DNA of 64,000 nucleotides from CAWGYT01 sp963826795 (GTDB lineage Bacteria; Planctomycetota; Planctomycetia; Pirellulales; Pirellulaceae). The stretch is taken from NCBI GenBank assembly GCA_963826795.1, contig CAWGYT010000015.1, positions 1 to 64,000 of the forward strand, read 5' to 3'. The notes under the pieces are model-generated. The model was not told the DNA's origin, did not search any database, and saw nothing but the letters and a program-made list of their open reading frames with translations. Within the stretch, counting starts at the first letter, position 1. Each line of letters starts with the position of its first letter. Of this stretch, positions 1 through 9,012 are shown one piece after another. The position numbers and the translations under genes are program-made.

Positions 1-18
1 GCATTGGTATCTACACAA
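1..18. repeat. left terminal inverted repeat of the IS
   Basis: GCATTGGTATCTACACAA is the exact reverse complement of 1356-1373. It coincides with the first base of the window. Confidence 0.9.
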
Positions 19-1308
19 CTATGAAGTGTTTAGAAAGGGTATCGCGGTTTTGGCCAGTTTTTGTAGCGTCCGCAGATCGCAGTCGGTGTTCTCAATCAGA
101 TCGGTGATTGAAAGCAGTGCCATGTATCCGGCCAGCAGTGCCGGAGCCGTGTAAGGACGAGTGCGTTTTGTGCTGCGACCGCTGAGTCGCATCAGAATTG
201 CTTTGGCTTGTTCGGCTTCGGGAGATTCGTCTCGCTCCAACTGCCAAACAACGACACATGCCATCGCTGCGACCAGCAGACGGCGAGTGATCGCAGCACC
301 TGTTTCCTGAAGCCAGTGTTCGGATTCCTGACCGTGACTCTTTAAAAGCTTGAAGAAACCCTCGATTTTCCAACGCCAGTAGTACCAAAGAGCGATCTGA
401 TCGGCGTTTACATTGCCAAACAGATTAGTAAGCAGCGTCCATTGGGCAAGGATGTAGCCTTCCTCATCGAGCAAACGCGTGACCACCAAACGCATTGGCA
501 ACGCGCGGCCAGGCACGTCATATTGCTTGCCATCAACGCGTGTTTTGTGAGGACGATGAAGAACAATGTGTGCTTCAGCGACCTCTTGCCGAACCATCTT
601 TCCGTGATACGACGCCTCACCGATATCCTGGAAAAGAACTTCTCGATCAAAGTGGTCAGCGATCTCAGAAATCAGCCACGATTCTTCTTTCCAGAGGACC
701 CGACGATCATCAGCGCGGACGAGGAACTTGTGTCCCAGTTCATCCCAACGCCGAAAATCACCCAACGAATCACCCTCACGGTCGATGACATGCACAACCC
801 GTCGAGGTAAATTCCAGTTCTCAACCTCCTCCATGGTGGGTTCAATTTGATCGAGATGATGATCGCCTAGGTGCGGGACATGTTCGGCCGTGCTGTACAC
901 CGTATCTGCAGTTTTGACATGCATTTGCATCGGAGCCAAAGGACTACCGTTATGAGCGTCAACCAGCAATGCAGTCGTCAGGTCATAGCCAATGTCATTC
1001 TCATGCGTGAGTTGCCGAAGGTCCTGTTTCGCGGTGTGCTTGCTGTAATCCAGCTTGCTCCAATCGTGGACCAAAAGCACAAAATCCGACCGGCTTTGTG
1101 CGGCAGCAACACGTCCAGCCTCCCGAAGAGGCTCGGCAAGAGTGGCCATTTCCACTCGGTCGTTGTTGAAAAAACGCCAAGCCGCCTGCGTTGCTGCGGC
1201 CGCCGTTGCCTGACCGGGGAGCAACGATGGCCCTGCCGCATTTCGCGTTGACGAACTCATATGCTCTTGTACCAACTGGACATAACGCAATTGCAGTCGC
1301 CGGTCCAT
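19..1308 (-). CDS. IS4-family (Tn5-like) DDE transposase
   Basis: This 429-residue protein should cut and join the ends of the surrounding IS. An N-terminal DNA-binding segment with AAWRFFNND (about residues 42-50) resembles the Tn5-type domain. The catalytic acidic residues are probably D82 (VLLVHDWSKL), D176 (HVIDREGDS) and E316. The IS4 signature Y-2-R-3-E-6-K is exact: Y309, R312, E316, K323. The ATG at 1308 gives a normal family length and the stop lies just inside the left inverted repeat. The frame is intact, so the element may be active. Confidence 0.95.
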   Translation of the reverse strand: MDRRLQLRYVQLVQEHMSSSTRNAAGPSLLPGQATAAAATQAAWRFFNNDRVEMATLAEPLREAGRVAAAQSRSDFVLLVHDWSKLDYSKHTAKQDLRQLTHENDIGYDLTTALLVDAHNGSPLAPMQMHVKTADTVYSTAEHVPHLGDHHLDQIEPTMEEVENWNLPRRVVHVIDREGDSLGDFRRWDELGHKFLVRADDRRVLWKEESWLISEIADHFDREVLFQDIGEASYHGKMVRQEVAEAHIVLHRPHKTRVDGKQYDVPGRALPMRLVVTRLLDEEGYILAQWTLLTNLFGNVNADQIALWYYWRWKIEGFFKLLKSHGQESEHWLQETGAAITRRLLVAAMACVVVWQLERDESPEAEQAKAILMRLSGRSTKRTRPYTAPALLAGYMALLSITDLIENTDCDLRTLQKLAKTAIPFLNTS

Positions 1309-1355
1309 CGGCGGTAGTAAAATCCCATCCAGTAAGGTTTAACACATTCTCGGAT

Positions 1356-1373
1356 TTGTGTAGATACCAATGC
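1356..1373. repeat. right terminal inverted repeat of the IS
   Basis: TTGTGTAGATACCAATGC is the exact reverse complement of bases 1-18. It lies about 48 bp upstream of the transposase start codon. Confidence 0.9.
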
Positions 1374-1736
1374 CAACGCGGGAGAAGGTGGCCGAAGGCC
1401 GGATGAGGGGGCCGGCGGCCGGCCACCGCCCAACCCTCACCCGCCCGGCTCCCGCAAGCGGGACCCGAGCGACCTCTCCCGGCCTCGGGAGAGGTGACAC
1501 AATCCTGTCCCTTCTCCCCAACGCGGGAGAAGGTGGCCGAAGGCCGGATGAGGGGGACGCGCCCGGCCAGACACACGGCCAACCCCCAGCCCTCACCCGC
1601 CCGGCTCCCGCAAGCGGGACCCGAGCGACCTCTCCCGGCCTCGGGAGAGGTGACAACCTCTTCGGCAGAGGTGACAACCTCCTCGGGAGAGGTGACAACC
1701 TCCTCGGCAGAGGTGACACAATCCTGTCCCTTCTTC
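1374..1736. repeat. two tandem copies of a dispersed palindromic repeat (family A), first copy cut by the IS
   Basis: Two units of about 125 bp run head to tail. Each contains a hairpin (CTTCTCCCC/GGGAGAAGG), GGCCGAAGGCC, GGATGAGGG, a second hairpin (GCTCCCGCAAGCGGGA) and CCTCTCCCGGCCTCGGGAGAGG. The second unit ends in about four short repeats of GAGGTGACAACCTC type (1645-1722). The same family occurs at 7940-8098, 8393-8445 and 12510-12675. The array overlaps the 3' end of the PQQ gene and supplies its last 45 or so codons. Confidence 0.85.
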
Positions 1737-3287
1737 GGTCGCGGCGCTGCCCCCGCTGTCACGAAACGCGATGACGTGCCCTTTGGTGCGAATATAGAGC
1801 GTCGACGCGTCGATCGCGGGCGTCGCGGCGACACTCTCCCCAAGCGAGAATTGGCTGACGACCGCAAGTTCGTCGCCAAGCCTCACGACCGACACATCTC
1901 CATTCTCCGAAACCATGTAGAGATGGTCGTTGGCAACGACCGGGGAGGCTCGATAGTGTCCGGCTGATCCAAGTCGCTTCCGCACTACGACCTTCCCGCT
2001 CTGCGCATCAACCGAACTGAGCACACCGCCATCGCATACAAGATAGATCCGATCTCGATGCAACACAGGTGATGGGATTTCAGGAATGCCGCGGTGCAAC
2101 GCCCAGTCGACGTGCGTTTCCGTGATATCTCCGTGCCCGCCGGGTCGGATCGCCACGAGATTGGGCTTGCCTCGATCAAACGAAATTCGGCTCAGAAACT
2201 CAGCCTTCGTCCAGGCACCATCTTGGTCCCGGTCGATCGAGGCGAACATGCCGTCGAGACGTTCCTGGCGCCGCGTCGCGTCGCTTGGCAGCGGCAAGCC
2301 GTAACCCGGATGATCGGCCGGCAACTCGGGTCGAAACGGAAACGTAAACGGCCCCGTCATCTCATTACGCTGAAGCTTGAGATCGTGATTCGTGTCGAAC
2401 TGCATGATCGCGTTCCAGAATGGCTCTGGATCCGGTTGCTCGTCGGAAACTCCACCGAGCATCGAAGCGGAGGCAAAGACATGCCCGTTACCCGCGATCG
2501 GGCGAGAGATCGTCTCGCGCGAAAACCCGTTGACAATCCACTTCTCGGCACCCGTATCCAAGTCATAGCTGGCCACGCGCCCGTTACCCAGCACGACGAG
2601 TTCCTCGCCCTCCGCGTGACTCCAGACGGTCGGCGTGGACCAACCGCTCCGATGAAACGGGCGAGCCGCTTCCCAAACGAGTGTCCCCGTCTCTTTGTTC
2701 AGCGCGAGGATCCTGGATCGACTGAGCGTGCTGTCGGGCAGATTCGCGTCGTCATCAAGCGTCAGAATCACCAGGTCACGCCAAAGGATTGGCGAAGTCG
2801 ACGTTCCGTAAAGACTCTTCGGAGTGGGGATTTGCATTTGCCACTGCAACTTCCCTTGGTGGTCATAGCAAAGCAAACCGTAGGAACCAAAGTAGACAAC
2901 GATTCGATCCTCATCCATGCAGGGTGTCGAAGCCGCTGGACTGCTGGATTCATGGACTCTTTCCAGCGGAACTTCAGCACAATCCTGGCGCCAAATCAGA
3001 ACGCCTGTCTGTCGGTCAAGCGCCAGCGTGGCAAGTCGACCTGCGTCGACGCAAGTAAGGAGAACGAGCTGGTGCGAAACGACGGGTGATGAGTGCCCCG
3101 GCGGGACCTCCACTTTCCAACTCACCTTCTCTGCGTCAAGGTGGACCGGAGGCTGGCTGTCAACCGCGACTCCTGCACCGTTGGGGCCTCGAAACTGGTT
3201 CCAGGTAGGGAGTTCGCCCTGCCCTACGGCGGAGAGGCAACAGGCTGTCGCAAGTGCGATTCCGAACGTGAAATGCTTGATTGACAA
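1593..3287 (-). CDS. exported PQQ-like beta-propeller protein with two EF-hands; C-terminus made of repeat DNA
   Basis: The 564-residue product starts with a signal peptide (about 1-24) followed by WNQFRGPNG, the opening typical of planctomycete BamB-like propellers. Blade motifs of the form ALDRQTG, ALNKETG, SYDLDTG and SVDAQSG are spread over residues 85-510. Two EF-hand-like calcium loops are inserted: residues 298-309 (DTNHDLKLQRNE) and 352-363 (DRDQDGAWTKAE). The start is a TTG (3287), so it is uncertain. Residues from about 520 onward (CHLCRGG, CHLSRGG and so on) translate the palindromic repeat array, so the original stop codon was probably lost or overwritten. The role is unknown; related proteins are exported and often bind metals or act as scaffolds. 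Confidence 0.85.
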   Translation of the reverse strand: MSIKHFTFGIALATACCLSAVGQGELPTWNQFRGPNGAGVAVDSQPPVHLDAEKVSWKVEVPPGHSSPVVSHQLVLLTCVDAGRLATLALDRQTGVLIWRQDCAEVPLERVHESSSPAASTPCMDEDRIVVYFGSYGLLCYDHQGKLQWQMQIPTPKSLYGTSTSPILWRDLVILTLDDDANLPDSTLSRSRILALNKETGTLVWEAARPFHRSGWSTPTVWSHAEGEELVVLGNGRVASYDLDTGAEKWIVNGFSRETISRPIAGNGHVFASASMLGGVSDEQPDPEPFWNAIMQFDTNHDLKLQRNEMTGPFTFPFRPELPADHPGYGLPLPSDATRRQERLDGMFASIDRDQDGAWTKAEFLSRISFDRGKPNLVAIRPGGHGDITETHVDWALHRGIPEIPSPVLHRDRIYLVCDGGVLSSVDAQSGKVVVRKRLGSAGHYRASPVVANDHLYMVSENGDVSVVRLGDELAVVSQFSLGESVAATPAIDASTLYIRTKGHVIAFRDSGGSAATEEGTGLCHLCRGGCHLSRGGCHLCRRGCHLSRGRERSLGSRLREPGG

Positions 3288-3695
3288 GATACGGCTCGCT
3301 GTCGACCGTCGTCATCGACGAAGGAGGGAATGAAACCGAGACGGCGGGCGCCGTCATCACGCCACCTTGCATGGCCCGCTCCTTGTTTACACCGCGGCGA
3401 GATCCAGATCAAGCGACCAGCCACGGCGTTTTAGCACCGTCGTACTCGCGCTGGGCAAACTGCCGATCGCCAGGAATTCAGACCGCGCACGGAACGCCTC
3501 AGGGCGATCTTTTCGGTCGGCTATTGCGGCGGCCGTGCTTCCGAAATGCGCATTTCGCGTCAGCTCGTGGCTGCTCGTTTCGGCGGACCGAGCCGATCCG
3601 CTCGCAGGCAACACGGAATCCCGTCAGATCCGCGACAACACCTGGCGGGGACGAGGTTATGATTGAGTTGGCCGAACCGCTCCAGGGCTCTTTTG
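3288..3695. other. divergent intergenic region between two PQQ genes
   Basis: About 400 bp separate the divergent starts of the two propeller genes. It must hold both promoters, but no clear -35/-10 pair or hairpin was seen. No open frame here looks like a gene. Confidence 0.4.
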
Positions 3696-5051
3696 ATGCG
3701 ACACAGAATCTTGACCGTCTTCCTGACCGTCTTCCTGATCGTCTGCCTGATCGTCGTCTGCCTGACCGTCGCGCCGATTCAGGCCCGCGGCGAAGACTGG
3801 CCTCAGTTCCGAGGACCCTTCGGCGACGGTCGCTCGGAGGCGACTCAGCTGCCAACAACCTGGGGCGGAATCCTCGAGCCGCCGGTTTGGGAAACGCAGG
3901 TTCCTGGTTCCGGCTGGTCTTCTCCCATCGTGATCGGGGACGGTGTGTGGGTCACCTCGGCCGAGCAAACGGCGCGGGAGGCGGAAGCCAATGCCAAGCA
4001 GTTGGCGGACCACAAGTACGGAGCGGAGGAATTTCAGGCGGATGCTCACGTCGCGTTGCTCGCGATCGAAGTCAATCTGGCCGATGGCAAGATCCGCCGT
4101 CGCTTGAATCTCTTGGAGATCGATGATCCGCCGCCAATCCACGTCGTGAACAGCTACGCTTCGCCGACACCCGTGTCGGATGGCGAACGAATCTACTGCC
4201 ATTTCGGATCGCTTGGCACGGTCTGCGTCGAGATGCGTTCCGGAACTCCGGTTTGGGAAACCCGCTTCCAAGTCGACGAAATCACCGGCCCGGCCGCGTC
4301 GCCCGTGATCTGCGGTGAGCGTCTGATCTTGGTTCGCGATGGATGCGACCAACAGTATCTTGTCGCTCTGGACAAGATGACAGGCAAGGTGGTGTGGAAG
4401 CGATCACGGCCCGCGATCGACGTCGCGGACGACAAATTGCGACGCGGATTCAGCACACCGCTGGTCGTTAACGCGTCGGGCCGAACGCAAATCATCTCGC
4501 CAACCGCCCAATGGGTCGTGTCCTACGATCCCGAAACGGGCGAGGAGTTGTGGCGAGCGCGGCTGGGCGACGGTCATGCGGTCGTGCCGGCTCCGGTCTA
4601 CTCGGAGGGGCTTGTGTTCGTCTGTTCCGGATACCCCACGCCCAAATTGGCTGCGATTCGTGTCGATGGTCGAGGCGATGTGACCGCGAGTCACGTTGCC
4701 TGGACCTATGATCGACAAGTTCCGCTGATCGCGTCCCCAGTGGTTCACGGCAGCGAAATCTATTTCGTCTCGAACCTCGGGATCGCCACTTGCCTGGATA
4801 CCACGTCGGGCAAGCCGCTCTGGCAGCACCGTCTTTCCGGAAACTATGCGGCCAGCCCCCTCGCCGCCGATCAAAAACTGTATTTCACAAGCACCGAAGG
4901 GGTGACGACCGTCGTGCGTCCAGGTCGCGAATACGCGGAACTCGCTTGTAACCATCTGTTCGGAGAAACGATGTCCTCCCTGGCCGTGGCCGGCGATTCG
5001 CTCCTGATTCGAACGTCGTCCTCACTGGCTCGCGTGAGGGCGAACGACTAA
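3696..5051 (+). CDS. exported PQQ-like beta-propeller protein
   Basis: The product of about 451 residues begins with MRHRILTV, a long hydrophobic signal segment, then GEDWPQFRGPFGDGRS, the same opening as the divergent neighbour. Propeller strands with ALDKMTGKVVW, SYDPETGEELW and CLDTTSGKPLW support a BamB/PQQ-type seven- or eight-bladed fold. The ATG at 3696 is preferred over a TTG at 3663 because it puts the signal peptide at the N-terminus. The signal segment is built from a 12-bp tandem repeat coding TVFL/IVCL. No EF-hand is present. Probably periplasmic; specific function unknown. Confidence 0.85.
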   Translation: MRHRILTVFLTVFLIVCLIVVCLTVAPIQARGEDWPQFRGPFGDGRSEATQLPTTWGGILEPPVWETQVPGSGWSSPIVIGDGVWVTSAEQTAREAEANAKQLADHKYGAEEFQADAHVALLAIEVNLADGKIRRRLNLLEIDDPPPIHVVNSYASPTPVSDGERIYCHFGSLGTVCVEMRSGTPVWETRFQVDEITGPAASPVICGERLILVRDGCDQQYLVALDKMTGKVVWKRSRPAIDVADDKLRRGFSTPLVVNASGRTQIISPTAQWVVSYDPETGEELWRARLGDGHAVVPAPVYSEGLVFVCSGYPTPKLAAIRVDGRGDVTASHVAWTYDRQVPLIASPVVHGSEIYFVSNLGIATCLDTTSGKPLWQHRLSGNYAASPLAADQKLYFTSTEGVTTVVRPGREYAELACNHLFGETMSSLAVAGDSLLIRTSSSLARVRAND

Positions 5052-5068
5052 CGGCAACGACTAACGGC
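5043..5068 (+). repeat. 13-bp tandem duplication across the stop codon
   Basis: AACGACTAACGGC occurs twice with no spacer. The first copy contains the TAA stop of the PQQ gene and the second repeats it just downstream. Confidence 0.8.
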
Positions 5069-5104
5069 ACCTGCCGTCGCGATTTCGGGGATCCCGCATT
5101 CGAG

Positions 5105-5971
5105 TTACTTGTGGACGAACGCCTGACGAAACAGCCGTTCATCGAATTGAGACGGAACGGTTCCCTCCGCGGCGTAAAGATAGAGCGCACCGACGATGAT
5201 CGTATTGAGTGTCGATGAAACCAGTGAGATCACCAGCAACATGATGACCCCGACGGCAATTCCCGTAATGCCTAGGGGCACGTATTGAGTGCCCAGCGCG
5301 GCGAAACCCAAGACGAGCGGAACGAACGCCAGCAACGAGGCGAGAAGGACCAGCATGCCAATCCCGAAATTTGCGGTCAACGCTTCGCCCCAGGTCTTCT
5401 TCAGAATATTGAGCGAGCGTTTGCCGGCCTTAAGCGGGTTGGCGCGCTCCACGACGATCACCGGAACCACAAAATAGGTGACCGCCGACCAGGCCATGCC
5501 CAGCAGCCCCGAGATCACGGTCGCCACCCTCTCCGACCGATTTTCGATCGCCTTGAGAATCAACCCGACGGTCGCGGCCACCAGGGCCCAGGCGGCAATT
5601 TGGGGAAGTCGCCTCGAGGCCGCGACAAGCCCCTGCGAAAGGTTCGGATTGCCTCCCTTAAACCGGATAATCGCACAAGCGATCAAAGCCGAGTTGAAAA
5701 AAATGACCACGAAGTAATTGGCGAAATAGAAGGCGAACATGATCAGGAATCCGACCACGCGTTCCGGTTGGCTCAAGCTCAACTCGGCAGAATCCTGCTC
5801 GAGAGCAACCTGGACCCATCCCGTGGCCCAGAGTGGAACGGCAAAACTGGCCATCACAAGCAGGCAGGCGATGCCGCTGATCACCGGGAAGATCAGCAGT
5901 TCCTTGTCCAGTCGGAGCACCTGCCAGCTTTGCTTGACTAATTGCCATCCGACCGCAACTCGCTCAAACAT
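5105..5971 (-). CDS. DUF6159 family integral membrane protein
   Basis: This 288-residue protein has about six hydrophobic segments (near residues 25-50, 70-100, 125-140, 155-175, 200-225, 230-255). It matches the general form of DUF6159 proteins: an N-terminal GWQLVKQSWQVLRLDKELLIFP stretch, then FYFANYFVVIFFNSALIACA and a repeated membrane core. It sits convergent to the PQQ gene with a gap of about 50 bp. Function of the family is not known. The ATG start is well placed and the frame is intact. Confidence 0.8.
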   Translation of the reverse strand: MFERVAVGWQLVKQSWQVLRLDKELLIFPVISGIACLLVMASFAVPLWATGWVQVALEQDSAELSLSQPERVVGFLIMFAFYFANYFVVIFFNSALIACAIIRFKGGNPNLSQGLVAASRRLPQIAAWALVAATVGLILKAIENRSERVATVISGLLGMAWSAVTYFVVPVIVVERANPLKAGKRSLNILKKTWGEALTANFGIGMLVLLASLLAFVPLVLGFAALGTQYVPLGITGIAVGVIMLLVISLVSSTLNTIIVGALYLYAAEGTVPSQFDERLFRQAFVHK

Positions 5972-6109
5972 GGCAGCAGATCCTCCTCACCTGATCGCTC
6001 AGCACCCCCCCCTCGCACGGCTACAAGTATGGTTCATCGAAACCCGGACAACAAGCAGCCCGACGCGGGCGGGATGGAGTTCGGTCGTGTTGGGTCGTGC
6101 CAACTGGGA

Positions 6110-6137
6110 TTGACTCAAACCCGGCCCATGCTAGACT
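6110..6137 (+). promoter_or_regulatory. possible sigma-70-type promoter for the helicase
   Basis: TTGACT (6110-6115), a 16-bp spacer and TAGACT (6132-6137) resemble a -35/-10 pair. It lies about 415 bp before the helicase start. Confidence 0.4.
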
Positions 6138-6552
6138 GCACACATCGTAAAGGTGCGAGACCGGCAGCGGTTACGACCAGCTCCGGATCATTCAACTTCG
6201 AATCGAGCGGCCTCCGATAGGCATTCCGGGATCATTCAAGAATCCTGATTGCTTCGGTATCTTGCTTGCGACCGCGACTGATTCTCTTGCTCCTCAGGCC
6301 CCTGTTAATTGTTTTGGCCGGGTGCCTTCGCCGTTTGAAACGCCTCGTCTGCGCTGTCTGTTCGCAATCGATGGTCTTTCGCCAAGGTCGGCGTACGAGC
6401 AATTTGCCCGAGCCTATCGAACAAGATATCCGGCCCACCCGAAGTCGCGAATTGCGGAACGAATTTCGCTCCAGACGATTCGAAAATCGTCATCGCGTCT
6501 CGATTGTTGGCCGATTCGTTACACACGTTTTTCTGAAAGTGAGAGTTGATTG
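6138..6552 (+). other. long untranslated leader or intergenic region before the helicase
   Basis: No convincing gene is seen between the candidate promoter and the helicase ATG. If the promoter is right, the mRNA leader is about 400 nt. Long leaders are known on some cold-inducible DEAD-box helicase genes, but no specific RNA motif was recognised here. Confidence 0.3.
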
Positions 6553-7892
6553 ATGAGTTTTGATTCACTGGGCCTGTCCGATCGGTTACTCCGAGCCGTC
6601 CGCGCCGAGGGGTACCACACGGCCACGCCGATTCAATCGCAAGCCATCCCGACGGTCCTGGAGGGCCGCGACCTGATGGGATGTGCCCAAACGGGAACCG
6701 GTAAGACGGCCGCCTTCGCCCTGCCGACATTCCACCGACTTGCCGGCGTCAATCCGCCCGAGCGAGACGCTGGCAAGGCGGGTCGCCGCGATCGCTCCGC
6801 GCCATTCGAACGCTCGTTCTCGCGCCAACTCGCGAACTTGCGGCACAGATCGAGGCGAGTTTCTCCACTTACGGCAAATACACCGGCCTGCGCTGCGCAG
6901 TCATCTATGGCGGCGTCCCTCAGGGACCGCAGGTCAGGGCGTTGCAGGCCGGCGTCGACATCCTGGTCGCCACGCCCGGCCGACTTGCTGGACCTGATGA
7001 ACCAGGGCTATGTGAACCTGGCAAGCATCGAAATCCTGATTCTCGACGAAGCCGATCAGATGCTCGACATGGGCTTCCTGCCCGATTTGCGACGAATCGT
7101 CGCGAGCGTGCCGAAGACGTCGCCAAACGCTGATGTTCTCGGCCACGATGCCCCAGGAAATCCGAGAGCTCGCCAATCACTGGCTGCGCGAACCCCAATA
7201 TGTCTCGGTCGGCCCAGCGGCCACGCCGGCCGAGCAAGTCCAACAATCGGTCTATCTCGTCGAAACGCACAAAAAGCCGGAGTTGTTGGCCCATTTCCTG
7301 CGAACCACGCCCTGCACACGGACGCTCGTCTTCGCGCGGACGAAGCACGGAGCGGACAAGATCGTCAAGCTACTGGTCCGGTCGGGTGTTCGACGCCGTG
7401 GCAATTCACGGCAACAAGAGCCAGAACGTACGGCAACGGACGCTTGAGCAATTCAAGTCGCAGCGACCGCCCGTGCTGGTCGCGACCGACATCGCGGCCC
7501 GAGGGCTTGACGTCGATAACATCTCGCACGTCATCAACTACGATCTTCCGGAGGTTCCCGAAATCTACGTCCACCGGATCGGACGAACTGGCCGCGCCGG
7601 CGCCACCGGAATTGCGACGTCCTTTTGTGGGCACGACGAACGCAGTCGACTTCACCGGATCGAACGCCTCACCCGCCAGGCGATTGCCGTCGCCGAGGAT
7701 CACCCCGAGTACAGCATGTCCGCACCGCCGCGTGTGACGACGGGGACGCCCTCGATCACCGCGCGAGCGAACAACGGCAACCGGCGAAAACGGCCCAATG
7801 GAGCTCCCCGGAGCTCAGGTCGCACAACGGGCGCTACCACGGGGCGCTCCTCGGGCGGAGCTTCCAAGCGCAAACGAAGAAGCTACGCGTAA
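6553..7892 (+). CDS. rhlE: DEAD-box RNA helicase (RhlE-like), frame broken four times
   Basis: Joined across frames, this gives a helicase of about 445 residues with all standard motifs: Q motif (TATPIQSQAIP), I (AQTGTGKT), Ia (PTRELA), II (DEAD in ILDEADQMLDMGF), III (SAT), IV-VI (VATDIAARGLD, HRIGRTGRAG), and a basic Gly/Arg/Ser tail ending KRKRRSYA. It should unwind RNA duplexes using ATP. Frame changes fall at about 6735-6804, 6984 (extra T in CGACTTGCTGG), 7119 and 7392. The start ATG at 6553 follows a weak GAGAG site. Because every segment is well conserved, sequencing indels are more likely than a dead gene. Confidence 0.8.
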
Positions 7893-7939
7893 GGTCGGCA
7901 CGACGGGGCCGAGTCAGAAGGTCCGGCGGCGACGATGCT

Positions 7940-8098
7940 CCCCCTCATCCGGCCTTCGGCCACCTTCTCCCGCGTTGGGGAGAAGGGACAAAGGTCCCGC
8001 GTTGGGGAGAAGGGACAAAGGTCCCGCGTTGGGGAGAAGGGACAAAGGTCCCGCGTTGGGGAGAAGCGACAAAGGTCCCGCGTTGGGGAGAAGCGACA
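7940..8098. repeat. dispersed palindromic repeat (family A), reverse orientation, with a 27-bp unit amplified five times
   Basis: CCCTCATCCGGCCTTCGGCC leads into CACCTTCTCCCGCGTTGGGGAG. The hairpin part is then repeated with a 27-bp period at 7971, 7998, 8025, 8052 and 8079. The last two units have AGAAGCGAC instead of AGAAGGGAC. There are no spacers, so this is not a CRISPR array. Confidence 0.9.
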
Positions 8099-8275
8099 GA
8101 GTCGGGTTACGTCTCTGACGCGCACGAGAGGCCAACGCGTCGCAAAGATCGAGTTACCCCTGTAGTTGCATAAAGGATTCTTTGCGAGTGTGAGTTGGAC
8201 TGAGAAAACCAGGGGTCTTCGAACTTGCCATCGCTTGTTGCTGGATCTCACATCCGGTGAGATCCAGGCGGCACC

Positions 8276-8352
8276 GGGAGGGCGAGGCTCCTGCCGAGCC
8301 GCAGGAGCGGAAGACGCTGTCAAAGAAGGCTCAGCAGGAGCTTCGCCCTCCC
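8276..8352. repeat. 77-bp MITE-like inverted repeat (family B)
   Basis: The left arm (8276-8300, starting GGGAGGGCGAGGCTCCTG) and right arm (8328-8352, ending CTTCGCCCTCCC) match at 23 of 25 positions when folded. The element has no coding capacity. Related shorter copies are at 17144-17157 and 62129-62160. Confidence 0.75.
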
Positions 8353-8392
8353 GAAGGCTTGGCCACAAAGCAGTTTTTCTGCAACGCTGGGG

Positions 8393-8445
8393 TTACCTCT
8401 CCCGAGTCCGGGAGAGGTCGACGCGTAGCGGCGGGTGAGGGTCCC
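8393..8445. repeat. partial family A repeat
   Basis: CCTCTCCCGAGTCCGGGAGAGG followed by GCGGGTGAGGGTCCCGG matches the second half of the repeat units near 1450 and 1600 in diverged form. Confidence 0.6.
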
Positions 8446-8474
8446 GGACCGACAGGCTCCTGCTCACGCAAGGC

Positions 8475-8508
8475 CTGTCAGCACTTCCGCTCTGTCAGCA
8501 CTTCCGCT
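8475..8508 (+). repeat. 17-bp tandem duplication
   Basis: CTGTCAGCACTTCCGCT occurs twice in direct succession, about 60 bp downstream of the arsC stop. Confidence 0.8.
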
Positions 8509-8570
8509 CTGAGCCATCAGAAACTGCCTCGCTTCTCGTTTGCGAGATCGCAAGGGAATCGGCTCGCGGT

Positions 8571-8996
8571 TCACAGCAGCGACTCCAACTTCGTCGCGAC
8601 AAACTCACGGATCTCGTCGCGAACTCGCCGGTAATGCTCCAATGCCTCCTCCTCGGTGGCCGCCGTTTGGGCGAGTTTCGGCGGATCGTCAAAACCGACA
8701 TGGACAACGCGTGTCGCTCGCAAATGGGCCGGGCAATTTTCGTCCGCGTGGCCGCAGACGGTGATGACCAAATCGAAAGGAACATCGGCCAACTGGCTGG
8801 CCAGCTTGGAGGATTGCCCGGTGAGATCCACCTCGGCTTCATGCATCACGCGGATTGCCTGCGGATTCATTCCGTGCGCTTCGATTCCCGCCGAGTAGGG
8901 TACGATGCGGTCTCCCAACAGTTCGCGAGCCCAACCTTCGGCCATCTGGCTCCGGCAAGAATTTCCCGTGCAGAGAAACAAAACTTTGGGTTTCAT
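8571..8996 (-). CDS. arsC: arsenate reductase, low-molecular-weight phosphatase fold
   Basis: This 141-residue enzyme reduces arsenate to arsenite in the cytoplasm. The N-terminal loop CTGNSCRSQMAEG is the P-loop of LMW-phosphatase-type ArsC, with the nucleophilic Cys and Arg in place; VCGHADENCP supplies the further redox cysteines expected in thioredoxin-coupled enzymes. The ATG at 8996 (MKPKVLFLC) is chosen because the family starts right before the first beta-strand; an in-frame start at 9059 would run into arsA. It follows arsA by 16 bp and is last in the ars operon. Confidence 0.93.
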   Translation of the reverse strand: MKPKVLFLCTGNSCRSQMAEGWARELLGDRIVPYSAGIEAHGMNPQAIRVMHEAEVDLTGQSSKLASQLADVPFDLVITVCGHADENCPAHLRATRVVHVGFDDPPKLAQTAATEEEALEHYRRVRDEIREFVATKLESLL

Positions 8997-9012
8997 CACC
9001 ATCGACCTGAGC

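Larger units (their letters stand above)
1..1373 (-). mobile_element. IS4-family insertion sequence, apparently complete
   Basis: The element is bounded by a perfect 18-bp inverted repeat (left 1-18, right 1356-1373) and carries one transposase gene. Its right end abuts the sequence CAACGCGGGAGAAGG, which is the middle of the dispersed palindromic repeat found intact near 1515. The IS has therefore inserted into a copy of that repeat. The left flank lies outside the window, so a target-site duplication cannot be checked, and the left repeat might extend a few bases further. Confidence 0.9.

Noticed and set aside
1593..1736. Zinc-finger-like Cys-His tail on the PQQ protein
   Set aside because: The CHLCRGG pattern is only the translation of the DNA repeat array; the same DNA lies outside genes elsewhere.
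7940..8098. CRISPR-like regular array
   Set aside because: The 27-bp units follow each other with no spacers, and they belong to the dispersed palindromic repeat.
8276..8368. Short protein reading REGEAPAEP
   Set aside because: It is a translation of the family B inverted repeat, a known source of false hypothetical proteins.
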